Origin: Mikania micrantha
Taxonomy: Eukaryota > Streptophyta > Magnoliopsida > Asterales > Asteraceae
NCBI GenBank assembly: GCA_009363875.1
Contig: CM018694.1
Coordinates: 5,022,001-5,086,000 of the forward strand
Direction: 5' to 3'
Length of the DNA: 64,000 nucleotides
In this document: one piece after another, positions 1-10,230 of the stretch
Numbering within the stretch: the first letter of the stretch is position 1
Layout of the letters: each line of letters starts with the position of its first letter
Position numbers and translations under genes: made by a program
Notes under the pieces: generated by a model
Databases searched by the model: none
What the model saw: the letters and a program-made list of their open reading frames with translations, nothing else
Told to the model about the DNA's origin: nothing

Positions 1-642
1 GGGTCATGTTGTTAATGAACAAGGAATTCATGTGGATAAATCCAAGATAGAGGCGATCAAGAACTGGGAAGCACCGAAGACCCCAACTGAGGTGCGACAA
101 TTCCTACGCTTGGCAGGCTATTATCGACGATTTATTGAATGATTTTCCAAGATAGCCAAGCCACTTACAGCTCTCACCCACAAGTATAAGAAATACCTCT
201 GGACTGACAAGCAAGAATCTGCATTCCAACTTCTCAAGCAGAAGCTTTGTAGTGCACCTATCTTATCTCTTCCTGATGGAACGGATGATTTTGTAGTATA
301 CTACGATGCCTCGATACAAGGACTTGGTTGTGTGCTAATGCAGCGAGAGAAGGTGATCGCATATGCTTCTCGACAACTGAAAGTCCACGAGAAGAATTAC
401 ACCACTCATGACTTGGAACTTGGAGCCGTCGTATTCGCACTCAAGATCTGGAGACACTACTTGTACGGTACGAAGTGTACTATATACACTGATCACAAGA
501 GTCTCCAACACATATTCGAGCAGAAGGAACTGAACAGCGACAACGTCACTGGCTCGAACTCCTAAACGACTATGAGTGTACTATCAAGTATCACCCGGGG
601 AAAGCCAATGTTGTTGCCAACACCCTAAGCCGGAAAAATACC
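1..642 (+). pseudogene. Gy1 pol remnant: RT C-terminus and RNase H
   Basis: Decayed gypsy pol. The first ~250 bases translate to the end of RT and the connection region (GYYRRF motif, then a TGA stop at about 140). RNase H follows with YYDASIQGLGCV, the residues around the first catalytic Asp, then YASRQL, DLELGAVVFAL and TDHKSLQHIF. A frameshift at about 535 ends the readable frame at 565, and the LSRK end of RNase H is seen at about 628-640 in another frame. The sequence resembles the Gy5 polyprotein closely. It breaks off where plastid DNA begins at about 643. Confidence 0.85.
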
Positions 643-1180
643 TCGAAAAGAAATATAGGCCTGCCTGCCATCTACACCAGAATAAATAGAGTTTTCCGAA
701 AAAACCTGCTAGTGGAGGAAGACCTCCTAGGGATAAGAGACATAGGGCTAAAGAGAGAGCCAAAAAAGGATCTTTCGTGTATAATCCTGCATAATCTCGA
801 ATGTTCTCAGTTCCGGTATGTAGACCAAATAAGACAATGCAAGCAAAAGTTCCTGAGGATTCCTCATTTCTTTCTCTCATTCAAAACCGTGCATGAGACT
901 TTCATCTCACACGGCTCCTAAGTGATAAAATAAAGAAGAACCCCTTTTCTTTCTTTTTTGATTACCTTCCTCGCGTATGTATAAGACCGAATCCATTCGA
1001 TTTCTAAAAAAGATTACTAATCCTTAACTTTTCGAGGAATCCTTCATCAGTGGTTGGGAATGACTGATTTTTTCAATATTTTCGATCTTGGTTTCGTAGG
1101 AGCAAGTCAGAAAGTAGAACCATCTGATTTGATTCTTTCTCAATAGCCATGAGATGATCATCTTAGGGAAAGAATAAAAC
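643..1180 (-). pseudogene. ndhB: Plastid DNA insert: ndhB exon 2 fragment plus group II intron
   Basis: A nuclear copy of plastid DNA (NUPT, possibly via mitochondrial DNA). Read on the minus strand, 853 down to 643 encodes a stretch of NADH-plastoquinone oxidoreductase subunit 2, including GTFACIVLFGL, YTKDPFLALSLAL and GGLPPLAGFFGKLYLFW, a membrane subunit of the plastid NDH complex. Bases 855-1180 are the end of the ndhB group II intron; the domain V hairpin (GAGCCGTGTGAG, GAAA loop, CTCATGCACGG) lies at 888-918. Intron and coding piece are joined by a deletion of the first ~0.3 kb of exon 2, judged from the usual gene order. It lies between the Gy1 RNase H and integrase and cannot be functional here. 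Confidence 0.85.
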
Positions 1181-1185
1181 CTAAT

Positions 1186-2228
1186 GGCCGAATCACTAAG
1201 GGGAATGGAAAAGCAACTAGAAGTCAAAGCTATGGCTTACGCTATTTCATGGAACACGTCTGGGTTCCACACCACGGAAACTTACAAGACCTTGTGATGG
1301 ACGAGGCTCATAAGTCTCGGTATTCCATTCACCCTGGATCTAATAAGATGTATCATGATCTGAAAGTCCTCTATTGGTGGCCAAACATGAAAGCCGATAT
1401 CGCCACATAAGTGAGCAAATGCTTGACATGCGCCAAAGTCAAGGCTGAGTACCAGTAGCCATCTGGATTACTCACACAACCAGAGATCCCCATGTGGAAG
1501 TGGGAACAGATCTCCATGGACTTCATTACCAAATTACCTGGTACTCCTAATGAATGTGACACTATCTGGGTAATTGTGGACCAACTGACTAAGTCAGTAC
1601 ATTTCGTTGCGATCAAGGAAAATGAATAAATGGAAAAGCTAGCCAAAATCTACGTTAAGGAAGTAGTCTCGCGTCATGGAGTGCCAATATCCATCCTCTC
1701 TGATCGAGACGCTAGATTCACTTCTAACTTCTTGAAATCATTGCAAAAGTCGCTTGGTACGTGGTTGGATATGAGTACAACATACCACCCACAAACTGAT
1801 GGCCAAAGCGAACGCACGATACAAACTCTCTAAGACATGCTACGAGCATGAGTAGTAGACTTCGGTAATAGTTTAGAAACTCACCGACCGCTGGTGGAGT
1901 TCTCCTACAACAAAAGCTATCATACGAGCATCAAAGCAGCGCCTTTTGAGGCCCTCTATGGCAGGAAATGCCAATCACCCATCTGCTGGGCGGAAGTGGG
2001 CGACAGCTAGCTCACAGGCCCGGAACTCGTACACGAAACAACGAAGAAAATTGTGCAAATCAGAAACCGTATAGTCAAAAGAGCTATGCCGACAAACGCC
2101 GAGTCGGATTCCGATTGCCAGAGTCCGATGGAACTCGAAACGCGGACCTGAATTTACGTGGGAACGTGAAGATCAGATGATGCGCAAATATCCCTGCCTC
2201 TTCAAAAAGAGAACGTCAAATGCTGACA
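1186..2228 (+). pseudogene. Gy1 integrase and chromodomain-like end, degraded
   Basis: Restarts with an ESLRGME motif also present at the head of the Gy5 integrase. The HHCC zinc region (YSIHPGSNKMYHDL, CLTCAKVK) lies at about 1320-1440. The DDE core is recognisable: DFITKLPG at about 1520, LSDRDARFTS at about 1700, HPQTDGQSERTIQTL at about 1790-1830. Stops occur at about 1408, 1457, 1627, 1831, 1849 and 2008. After YADKRR (2085-2103) the sequence jumps to the chromodomain end (GPEFTWEREDQM equivalent, 2145-2190), so about 0.5 kb of the integrase C-terminus is deleted. Confidence 0.8.
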
Positions 2229-2352
2229 ACAACGAATAAGACGAAATTTTGTTTCAACAAGGGGATGATGTGACATCTAGAAAATTTTTGTTATCAAACA
2301 CTACCAACCACAACCAAACTTCGGGACGAAATTTCTTTTAACAAGGGGATGA
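2229..2352 (+). promoter_or_regulatory. Gy1 duplicated polypurine tract
   Basis: Two near-copies of the block that normally precedes the 3' LTR (GACGAAATTT, then AACAAGGGGATGATGTGACA) end at about 2274 and 2358, 84 bases apart. The second abuts the LTR start and is the likely plus-strand primer. The first is followed by TGTGACATCTAG, which also looks like an LTR start, so an aberrant 3' end or a local duplication may be recorded here. Confidence 0.6.
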
Positions 2353-3006
2353 TGTGACACCCGGAAATTTCAAGTAAATTGCAACTTTTACAACTTTACA
2401 TTTCACATTCATACTTGTTGCATTTCATTTAATTATGTTTAATTAGATGAGTCAAATACAGACAACTGCGAAACGATAGTTCGAGGAACTATTGAATCGA
2501 ACATTGCACGCTGGTTTTGGAAACCAAGTGTGGCAAACACAAACGCAAAACAATAATTCGGCGAATTATTGGATTGTGCATTACATGTTGATTATGTTTA
2601 ATCAAGCATGCAAACTGTTCGTAACAACGAACACAAGCTATCGAAGATAATTCGAGAATTATCGAAACACACACACGAGTCTCACGAACGTTGGTGAACA
2701 AACAATAATCAAACAACTTATGTGTTATTATGTGAATACATGCTAAACATGTATTAGATGTTTAGGATAAATGTTAAGGATCGAGCACGAACGAAATCGA
2801 ATCTACAGAATCAAAAACTAGGAAATAGAGCCTTAGCGGTACGCCAAGCATCCTCGGCGAGATTTCCGGCGATACGCGAAGAATGAGCGGTAGTTTTGAA
2901 CTCCGGATTTCTAGGCGGTACGCCAAGGCCATGAAAAGGTTCTTGGCGGTAAGCGGCGTGTTTCGGGATGAAAAATGAATATTATATTCATCACGGTACG
3001 CCGAGG
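2353..3006 (+). repeat. Gy1 3' LTR, left part
   Basis: Begins TGTGACACCCGG directly after the polypurine tract. It contains several degenerate copies of GGCGGTACGCCAAGG between about 2835 and 3005. Interrupted at 3006 by Gy2; the last five bases, CGAGG, are the duplicated target. Resumes at 15822. Confidence 0.8.
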
Positions 3007-3750
3007 TGTGACAACCAGTTCCAGATCGTCCGGCAAGTCCGTACGGTACGTGTACTTTCACTATTTACTATGTGTAAATACAATGTGCAAACAGTTGTGT
3101 GACAACAGGACTAAGAAAACAAATAACAGTTGTATGTGTTTAAGTGAAAATTTAAATGCAGTAAATAGAACAACTCATGTGGAACAACAGTGTGAAAACA
3201 AATGACAAAAGCATATATCGGTTGCGATATGGTGTCCACAAATAACTGGAATCAGATGGCCGATAATTTAGTACGAAAACAATGTGAATTCAATGATAAC
3301 AATGTGAAAATAGGCAAGTTTAGTTGAGTCTGTCAGTGAGGAAATACAAAGCAAATGACTATTCAGTTACGTTTACGAATAATGAACTGACAGTGTTTTT
3401 GCGTGGGTGACGATTCACACAAACATATCTGTGGGTTTAATATTCTGAATGATAACTGAAAAGTAGAAAACAAAAATCAGAAAGTGAAACCGTCGTCGGA
3501 TTCGTTCGGGTGACGATTCGAACGAATACGCGCGAAGGTGACGCGATCTGACGAAACCTTTAAAATAAACATTTTCGATACAATAAAGTAAGAAAAAGAA
3601 ATTTAAAATATTTACTAGGAATAAACACTTTCAAAATATAAAAATAAAACCATTATTATTAAACTCGTAAAATACGCGTTTACGTTCAGGAAACGTAACG
3701 AAAACAAGAAACGAGCAACCGAAACGAGCCGAACCCGAACACACACGGGG

Positions 3751-3757
3751 TATAAAA
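3751..3757 (+). promoter_or_regulatory. TATA box, Gy2 5' LTR (upstream promoter)
   Basis: GGGGTATAAAAACCC about 745 bases into the LTR, followed by a CT-rich leader (CCTCCTTTCTCTCTCTCTC) typical of plant transcript starts. The equivalent site in the 3' LTR is at about 12490, and in the Gy3 LTR GGGGTATAAATACCC occurs at 22400. Confidence 0.6.
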
Positions 3758-4884
3758 ACCCATTTTCAAGCATTAACTTCTCATTAAATCCATCCACCCA
3801 CCTCCTTTCTCTCTCTCTCTTCCGGTTTTCTTTCTCTCTCTAGGGTTTTCATCACAAAAACAACAAGATCTCTCTCTTGTTTCTTATCGCGCAAATTTGG
3901 TATCCACGCGAAGCTCTCGACACCCTCTACCTGAAAGTGCAATAGATCGGAAGCAAAACCAACCAAAACCGAGGTAATTTGAGCTGCAAGTTTCGGATTT
4001 CTAGGGTTTTGACAAACCGAACACCCCTAAGCTTTAAACCCGATGTAAACCCTTCAACCCATGTAGAAACCCTTACACTGAAACTTGATCAAGAGAAACA
4101 CCTTGCATAACCCATGGCCTCGAAAGGGGATGGGGTGAGTGTTTCGGTTTCAGCTCATCCGAATGAAGCTGTGCGAAGCAAGTCGGGGGCCGAATGGACA
4201 TTCTGGTTCGCATGGGTTGAAAGCCGAATGAGTAACCGGACGAATGACCCATTCGGTGGGGTTACATTCGTATGTAGGGATGCCATTCGTACATGAAGTA
4301 CATTCACAAAATAAGACACATTCGGCCGAAGCTCGGGTTCTCATTCGCACCACAGACACATTCGGCCGAAGCTTGGGTTTCCCTATTCGCACCATGGCCC
4401 TCATTCGTATCTCATGGTTAATCATTCAAAGAAAACCTGAAGTTGTTAACCTTGAACCACTTTCATTTAAACAACCTATATCAACTAAGGAGATAACTAG
4501 ATTTACTACAAAGGTGGTGAAGGGTTTGGTAAAAATCAACTACATAACACCTAAAATTTTTTTCTTATAAAGTGTTAAGTGTTAAGATTTGTCACCTAAA
4601 ACATATATTAAGATGTTCGAGACATGATAATTATCCTAAGTCACTACCGGGGCAACACGCAAATCTTAATAATTTAATCTAAGTCATGTACTTAGATAAT
4701 AATATGATTTTTCCAAAAACTGGGACATAAGGTTAACAAGGGTGAGTTAGACCAACTCTTTAAACAAAGATAAAACGATATGCTAAGCTTAACCTAAGTG
4801 GTTAAGTGTTAGCATGTCCCATCACAAGTGAATTAGGATCAAATGATAACGAGAGATTACAAGTGTTAGCCAACTTTAGGGCTA

Positions 4885-4906
4885 ACACACACACACACAC
4901 ACACAC
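4885..4906 (+). repeat. AC microsatellite in Gy2 5' LTR
   Basis: About eleven AC units. The 3' LTR counterpart near 13795 has only three or four units, so the array expanded or contracted after insertion. Confidence 0.9.
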
Positions 4907-5038
4907 TCACACATACCCATAACTTATACTTATAATTTACACGCAATTGAAATCAATACAAGATCGTGAAAACAATCTCAAGAACAACAACGAGTGCGTG
5001 CATTCTTTAATTACTTAGTCAACCACTTCAACTACAAG

Positions 5039-6559
5039 GTGAGTTCATACGCCCCTTTTCTAATCTTTTGATTTTAAATTGCGGGGCTGAGAAACATGCT
5101 AATTCTTTTATTTAATTAAAAGTTTTAGTACTATAATTCATGCATTCTATGATTTAGATAATATTGAGTTATCATTATTATCATACTTTATTCAAGATCA
5201 ATGTTTATGCTTGTGTGTGTATTAACAATTATGACAATCAAAGATGTTTCATGATAATAGAACTTCATGAATTCATCCAAACATCTAAATAACTTAAGTG
5301 AAATAAGATTTGATCTTATAACACTTCGTTTTTTACAATGAGATAACAACACGATAACATGAGACAATTACAAGTGATAACAAGAATGATAATCATGATA
5401 ACATAAATTCATGACGATAACATCATTCACCACATTTATCAACATCGTGTAATATGACAAGTTCTTATAACACTTCGTTAAAGACTATGAGGTCACATAA
5501 TACTAAGAACATACAACATTGAGATGAAGACAATGGGTGAACATAACAACAATTGATTACTATTAAACTGTTTGTATTATATCACAACAATCATGTGTTC
5601 ATAAGTTCATGTACAATCGTAAGTCCCTTACAGGAGAATCGTTTACAAGTTAGCTTAGTGCGACTAAATCGACGATAACGTAGTGGTACCATAGGTTTGA
5701 CAAACCACCGGCGAGTGAGGCCGGTACGTTGATCGTATTTATCATTGGCCGGTAACGTATGACCGGTAACAGGGCGGCATCATTCAGGTTTGGTAAACGA
5801 CACATGGTGATATTAATCCACAGTAACTAATTGTAATTAAATCCTTCGATTCTATTGACTGGTGGACTGAGGAATTGACTTTCTCTCCTGTCATATCACT
5901 GGTAATAGTTTCGTTGAAGACACTGAGACCACAAATGGGATAGAGGTAAATTGGATGCATTGTGGTCTGATTACGTGAGGACCACAATGGATCCCATTTA
6001 GGCTCTATACATTCAAGATTGAGAACAACATTAATGAGTTAACTGTCATTTCTATTATTAGAAGTTAATTACAGTTAACCCTACAATTGAGAGAATAATA
6101 ATAAGGATAAGATTTTGATAAATCTATTTTCCTTAAACACTGAGGGTTTATCATTACTTAGGTTTTGATAACTTAATTCCCACATATTCTTTTTTTCTAT
6201 ACATATAACATTACGGGTGATGAACATAAATCATGGGCGAATATCAAGTGGGGTGAACACATGTGAAATAGAAATGGGTATCCAAAGTTGTGTTGCAAGT
6301 GGTGTTGAATTCTGTTAAGTATGTGGTGGGATGTCGTGGGGCTTGTTCCCCTACGTATGCCCTATATATAAGCATACTTGATGGGATGAAATACTATTTT
6401 TAAGTATAACAATGGAGAGGACTTTGTGTGAGACATTTAACAATGGGACTTGTGTATGACATTGTGATTGTGAATGACAATAAATCAATGGTTTTCAATT
6501 ACTAAACTTATGAACTCACCAACCTAGTGTTGACTTTGTTTAAATGCATGTTTTCTCAG
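5039..6559 (+). other. Intron-like LTR module, Gy2 5' LTR
   Basis: Donor-like ACAAG/GTGAGTTCAT at 5039, then a GCCCCTTTTCT stretch; acceptor-like ATGCATGTTTTCTCAG/GTGACG ending at 6559, preceded by an ACTCACCAACC...GTTGACTTTG block. The same pair of anchors occurs in the LTRs of Gy1, Gy3, Gy5 and Na1. In the Gy2 3' LTR the donor has changed to ACAAGGAAAGTTC at about 13930. Splicing is inferred from sequence only. Confidence 0.45.
6363..6370 (+). promoter_or_regulatory. Second TATA-like box, Gy2 5' LTR
   Basis: ACGTATGCCCTATATATAAG core at about 6354-6373. The same core recurs at 15257, 17870-17886, about 18085-18105, 38829-38847 and about 62902-62920. Its conservation among divergent LTRs argues that it is a promoter element. 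Confidence 0.55.
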
Positions 6560-6928
6560 GTGACGAACAGGTTTAGTCATCAAGCATTCAGGACTTAAGC
6601 TAGTGGACTTTTAGAAGACCTAGCTTTATTTTGTGTTGTGCATATTTTGAAATGACAAAACTTTGAATCATCTTTTGTAAATCTTGTGCAGATACAAGAT
6701 AGAAAACTCAATGATTCTTTTGGGTAGAATTACTTAGTTAAATTATGAACATAACAATGTAATCTAACTTTGTAATTCTGTATCAATGTCATGTTAGCAT
6801 TTCTCATTTATATATCATGTGCCATGTAAACAATCTGATCATTTTGATTATCACACGATATCGCGCCCCGGGAACTTTCTGCTCGACGGGAAAGTCAATC
6901 CAGCCCGCCGGCTCGAGGTGTGACAGAT

Positions 6929-6940
6929 TGGTATCAGAGC
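6929..6940 (+). promoter_or_regulatory. Gy2 primer binding site (initiator-Met tRNA)
   Basis: TGGTATCAGAGC, complementary to the 3' end of plant initiator methionine tRNA, three bases after the 5' LTR. Confidence 0.95.
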
Positions 6941-7100
6941 CATGGTTATAGAGAAATATAGGTCATATTACTTAAATGTTTTGGCCTAGACTATAACCTA
7001 GGAACCCTCATGTAGAGAACATAAGACTTAGGACTTTACGTGCATGTGTCTTCTGCATTCGATCACTGCACTAACCGATTTTCTTTCGGTTTTGATCAGA

Positions 7101-8290
7101 ATGCTGCCAAGAAGACCCCCACCACTGTTGCCACCACCACTGCATTCACCTCAACACACACCATCACCACCACCACCACCTCCACCTCCTCCTCCGTATA
7201 CTCCACCTCATCAGCCACCACCCAACCATGAGTTGGATCCTTATACTATCGCACTCGCCACTCTGCTGACCAGTCAACTGAGGGAAGTAATTCCTAACAT
7301 GATGAATAGGATTAACTCCAACAATGGCAACAGTAACAGCAACTTAACTGGTGAGGGCAGTGGAAACACCAGGAATCAGCATTACTCCTACAAGAACTTT
7401 GTAGGATGCAAGCCACCTGGCTTCAGTGGCAGTGAGGGAGCTGTCGGCTTGATCCAATGGACCGAGAAGATGGAAACAACCCTCGACATCAGCGGTTGTC
7501 CTGATCAGCATAAGGTGAGGTATGCGGCAGGCTCGTTTAACAAACGAGCTCCGACTTGGTGGAACGCTCAAGTACAAACCAGGGGGAGAGATGAGGCATT
7601 GTCTATGCCTTGGGAAGAATTCAAGACCTTGCTGAGGGCTGAGTTTTGCCCAAGAAACGAGCTGAAGAAGGTTGAGACTAAACTACTCAACCATGTCATG
7701 ATTGGTGCTGGGCATCTAGCCTACACCACCAGATTTCATGAGTTGGCAACATTGGCACCAGATATCGTGCCAACACTAGAGAAAAGGATCGAGCGGTATG
7801 TCGGAGGACTACCGTCTTGTATCCTGGGGCATGTGATTGCTGCTACCCAACTACCTTGGAGATGGTTGTCACTCTGTCATCAACACTGATAGATGTAATG
7901 GTTGCCTCCGGGGCACTGAAGAAAGAAACTGAAGCAGCAAAAGCTGGAAGCTCAAGGAAGCCGGATAAACGCCCGGCCAAGAAACAGAAAGTGGTCAAGA
8001 ACTATGCTACGACCACTCAAACACCACAGGCCACACAACCACAACCATTGCAGATCAAGAGGCCTTGCATTGACACCGCACCATTGTGCAACAACTGCAA
8101 GTGCCATCATCAACCCACTTCTCAGTGCAGGAAGTGAAACAATTGTGGGAAGTTTGGTCATTGGGCCACTCAATGCAATAGCACGGGGGCTCAGAACATG
8201 AACAACAATGCAGCAGTTACAGCTGTTGCTACTAACAACAGGTCTTGCTTCACTTGTGGCGAACCTGGACACTTCTCGTGGGATTGTCCC
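7101..8290 (+). pseudogene. Gy2 gag, broken
   Basis: Capsid/nucleocapsid region. The best start is the ATG at 7101; the readable frame extends upstream to 7044 but reads unrelated leader there. A proline-rich N-terminus (run of P at residues ~10-40) precedes the retrotransposon gag domain (CKPPGFSGSEGAVGLIQW, then PTWWNAQVQ and EFCPRNELKKVE). The frame is lost between about 7820 and 7889 and continues in another frame to 8137. Of two CCHC zinc knuckles, the first has its leading Cys codon replaced by TGA at 8135 (then NNCGKFGHWATQC) and the second (CFTCGEPGHFSWDC, 8246-8287) is complete but downstream of that stop. Confidence 0.85.
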
Positions 8291-8702
8291 AAGAGAATTC
8301 AATGAAGGGCTCAAGTAGCTATTGGGCGAGCCTTTCAGAATTGAGTTGCTATAGCACGACAAGACCCGAATGTGGTCACTAGTACATTTCTTTTATCTGA
8401 CTATTATGCATCTATATTATTTGACATTGGTGCGGATCAGAGTTTTATCTCGTCTGACTTTGCACGCCAACTTAATCATGTTGAGGAATCTTTGGACTCC
8501 CCTTATATCATTGAGGTAGCAAATGGAAAACAGATAACAGTCAACACAGTACATAGGAACTGCCCACTAACACTTGGTGATCACAAATTTTCCATCGATT
8601 TGATACCGATGGAGCTGGGTAGTTTCGATATCATTGTCGGGATGGATTAGTTATCTCTTAACAAAGTTGAATTCGTCTATTCTGAAAAGCTATTACGTAT
8701 TC
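8291..8702 (+). pseudogene. Gy2 aspartic protease, broken
   Basis: Retroviral-type aspartic protease that would cleave the polyprotein. The active-site motif normally DTGAD reads DIGADQSFIS (Asp codon at 8423-8425), so the catalytic Asp remains but the following Thr is Ile. PIEL-type features follow: FSIDLIPMELGSFDIIVGMD ending at 8647, then a TAG where related elements have Trp. Stops also lie just upstream at about 8305 and 8343. Confidence 0.8.
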
Positions 8703-10230
8703 CAGTGGAGAATAATCAGGTGATGGAAATTCATGGAGATCAAACAAATCGCAGTGTCAAATTAATATCGTGTATGAAGGCACGCAAATGCCTAAGGAAA
8801 CAGTGTATCGCATTCCTAGCTCATGTAGTGGAGAAAGACAAAAAGCCAATCAAGATTCAAGATGTACCGGTTGTGAAAGACTTTGCGGACGTGTTTCCGG
8901 ATGATCTACCGGGATCGCCACCTGAGCGATCAGTGCAATTCCGAATCGATTTGGTTCCGGGAGTGGTTCCTGTGGCTAGGTCTCCTTATAGACTTGCACC
9001 ATCAGAAATGCAGGAACTGTCCAATCAATTACAAGAGCTACTAGACAAGGGATTCATTTGACCGAGTTTCTCACCGTGCGGAGCTCCGGTATTGTTTGTC
9101 AAGAAAAAGGACGGATCCTTCAGGATGTGTATTGATTACAGAGAACTAAACAAACTCACCATCAAGAATCGGTACCCGTTACCAAGGATTGATGATCTGT
9201 TTGATCAATTGCAGGGAGCTCAGTACTTCTCAAAGATAGACTTGCGTTCAGGTTATCACCAGCTCTGGATTCAAGAGGAAGCATACCTAAGACGGCCTTT
9301 CGTACTCGATATGGGCACTATGAGTTTATGGTGATGCCATTTGGGTTATCGAATGCACTGGCAGTGTTCATGGATTTAATGAACCAGGTGTGTAAGCCGT
9401 ATCTAGATTGTATCTAGATCATTTTGTTATTGTCTTTATTGATGACATACTAATTTATTCAAGAAGCGAGAAGGAACATGAACAGCATCGCAAGACGGTC
9501 TTGGAACTTCTAAAGAATGAACAACTCTACGCCAAATTCTCCAAGTGTGAAATTTGGCTGAGAGAAGTTCAGTTCTTGGGTCACGTGATTAACAGTGATG
9601 GAATTCACGTGGATCCTGCCAAGATTGAGGCAATCAAGAATTGGGACGTGCCCACAACACCTATAGAGATCAGATCCTTTCTGGGTTTGGCAGGTTATTA
9701 TAGGAGATTCATTTCGAATTTCTCTAAGATAGCTTTGCCACTCACCAAGCTAACCCAGAAAAGCGAATCATTCGTGTGGACGCATAAACAAGAAGAGGCA
9801 TTTCAAACACTGAAACAAAGGTTGTGCAATGCTCTAATCCTAACACTCCCTGAAGGCAACAATGACTTTGTGGTTTATTGTGACGCTTCCCATCAGGGAC
9901 TCGGTTGCGTTTTAATGCAACGAGACAAAGTCATTTACTACGCTTCACGATAGCTGAAGATACATGAGAAGAATTACACAACGCTTGACTTAGAATTGGG
10001 AGCTGTTGTCTTTGCTTTAAAGATATGGAGGCATTACCTGTATGGAACAAAATGCACAATCTTCACAGATCACAAGAGCTTACAACATATATTTGATCAG
10101 AAGGAGCTTAACATGAGACAAATACATTGGGTTGAGCTTCTGAATGATTATGATTGTGTGATCAAATACCATCCGGGCAAAGCTAATGTTGTAGCTGACG
10201 CTTTGAGCCGGAAGGAAAGAGTCAAATCCT
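8703..10230 (+). pseudogene. Gy2 reverse transcriptase and RNase H, broken
   Basis: RT begins with SPPERSVQFRIDLVPG and APSEMQELSNQLQELL (8925-9055), then a TGA at 9058 in place of Arg. KKDGSFRMCIDYREL lies at 9101-9145 and the catalytic FIDDIL at about 9436-9450 (two Asp codons 9441-9446). A frameshift at about 9275-9335 and a small duplication of CGTATCTAGATTGTATCTAG near 9400 break the palm. RNase H shows VVYCDASHQGLGCVLMQ (about 9868), a TAG at 9951 for Gln, then LGAVVFALKIW and TDHKSLQHIF, ending with VVADALSRKE at about 10195-10220. The fold is recognisable throughout, but no frame is continuous. Confidence 0.9.

Larger units (their letters stand above)
3007..6925 (+). repeat. Gy2 5' LTR
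   Basis: 3,919 bp, starting TGTGACAACCAG and ending CGAGGTGTGACA just before the primer site. Landmarks: a TATA box at 3751, a CATTCG-rich block at 4140-4410, an AC microsatellite at 4885-4906, an intron-like module at 5039-6559 and a second TATA-like box at 6363. The short ORFs in it are not conserved as proteins. Confidence 0.95.

Noticed and set aside
584..880. A working plastid-type ndhB gene
   Set aside because: Only part of exon 2 is present, with an internal deletion, intron debris and gypsy sequence on both sides.
4114..4570. Protein-coding frames of 60-108 codons in the Gy2 LTR and their 3' LTR counterparts
   Set aside because: The CATTCG-rich DNA lacks stops on both strands; frames shift between the two LTRs.
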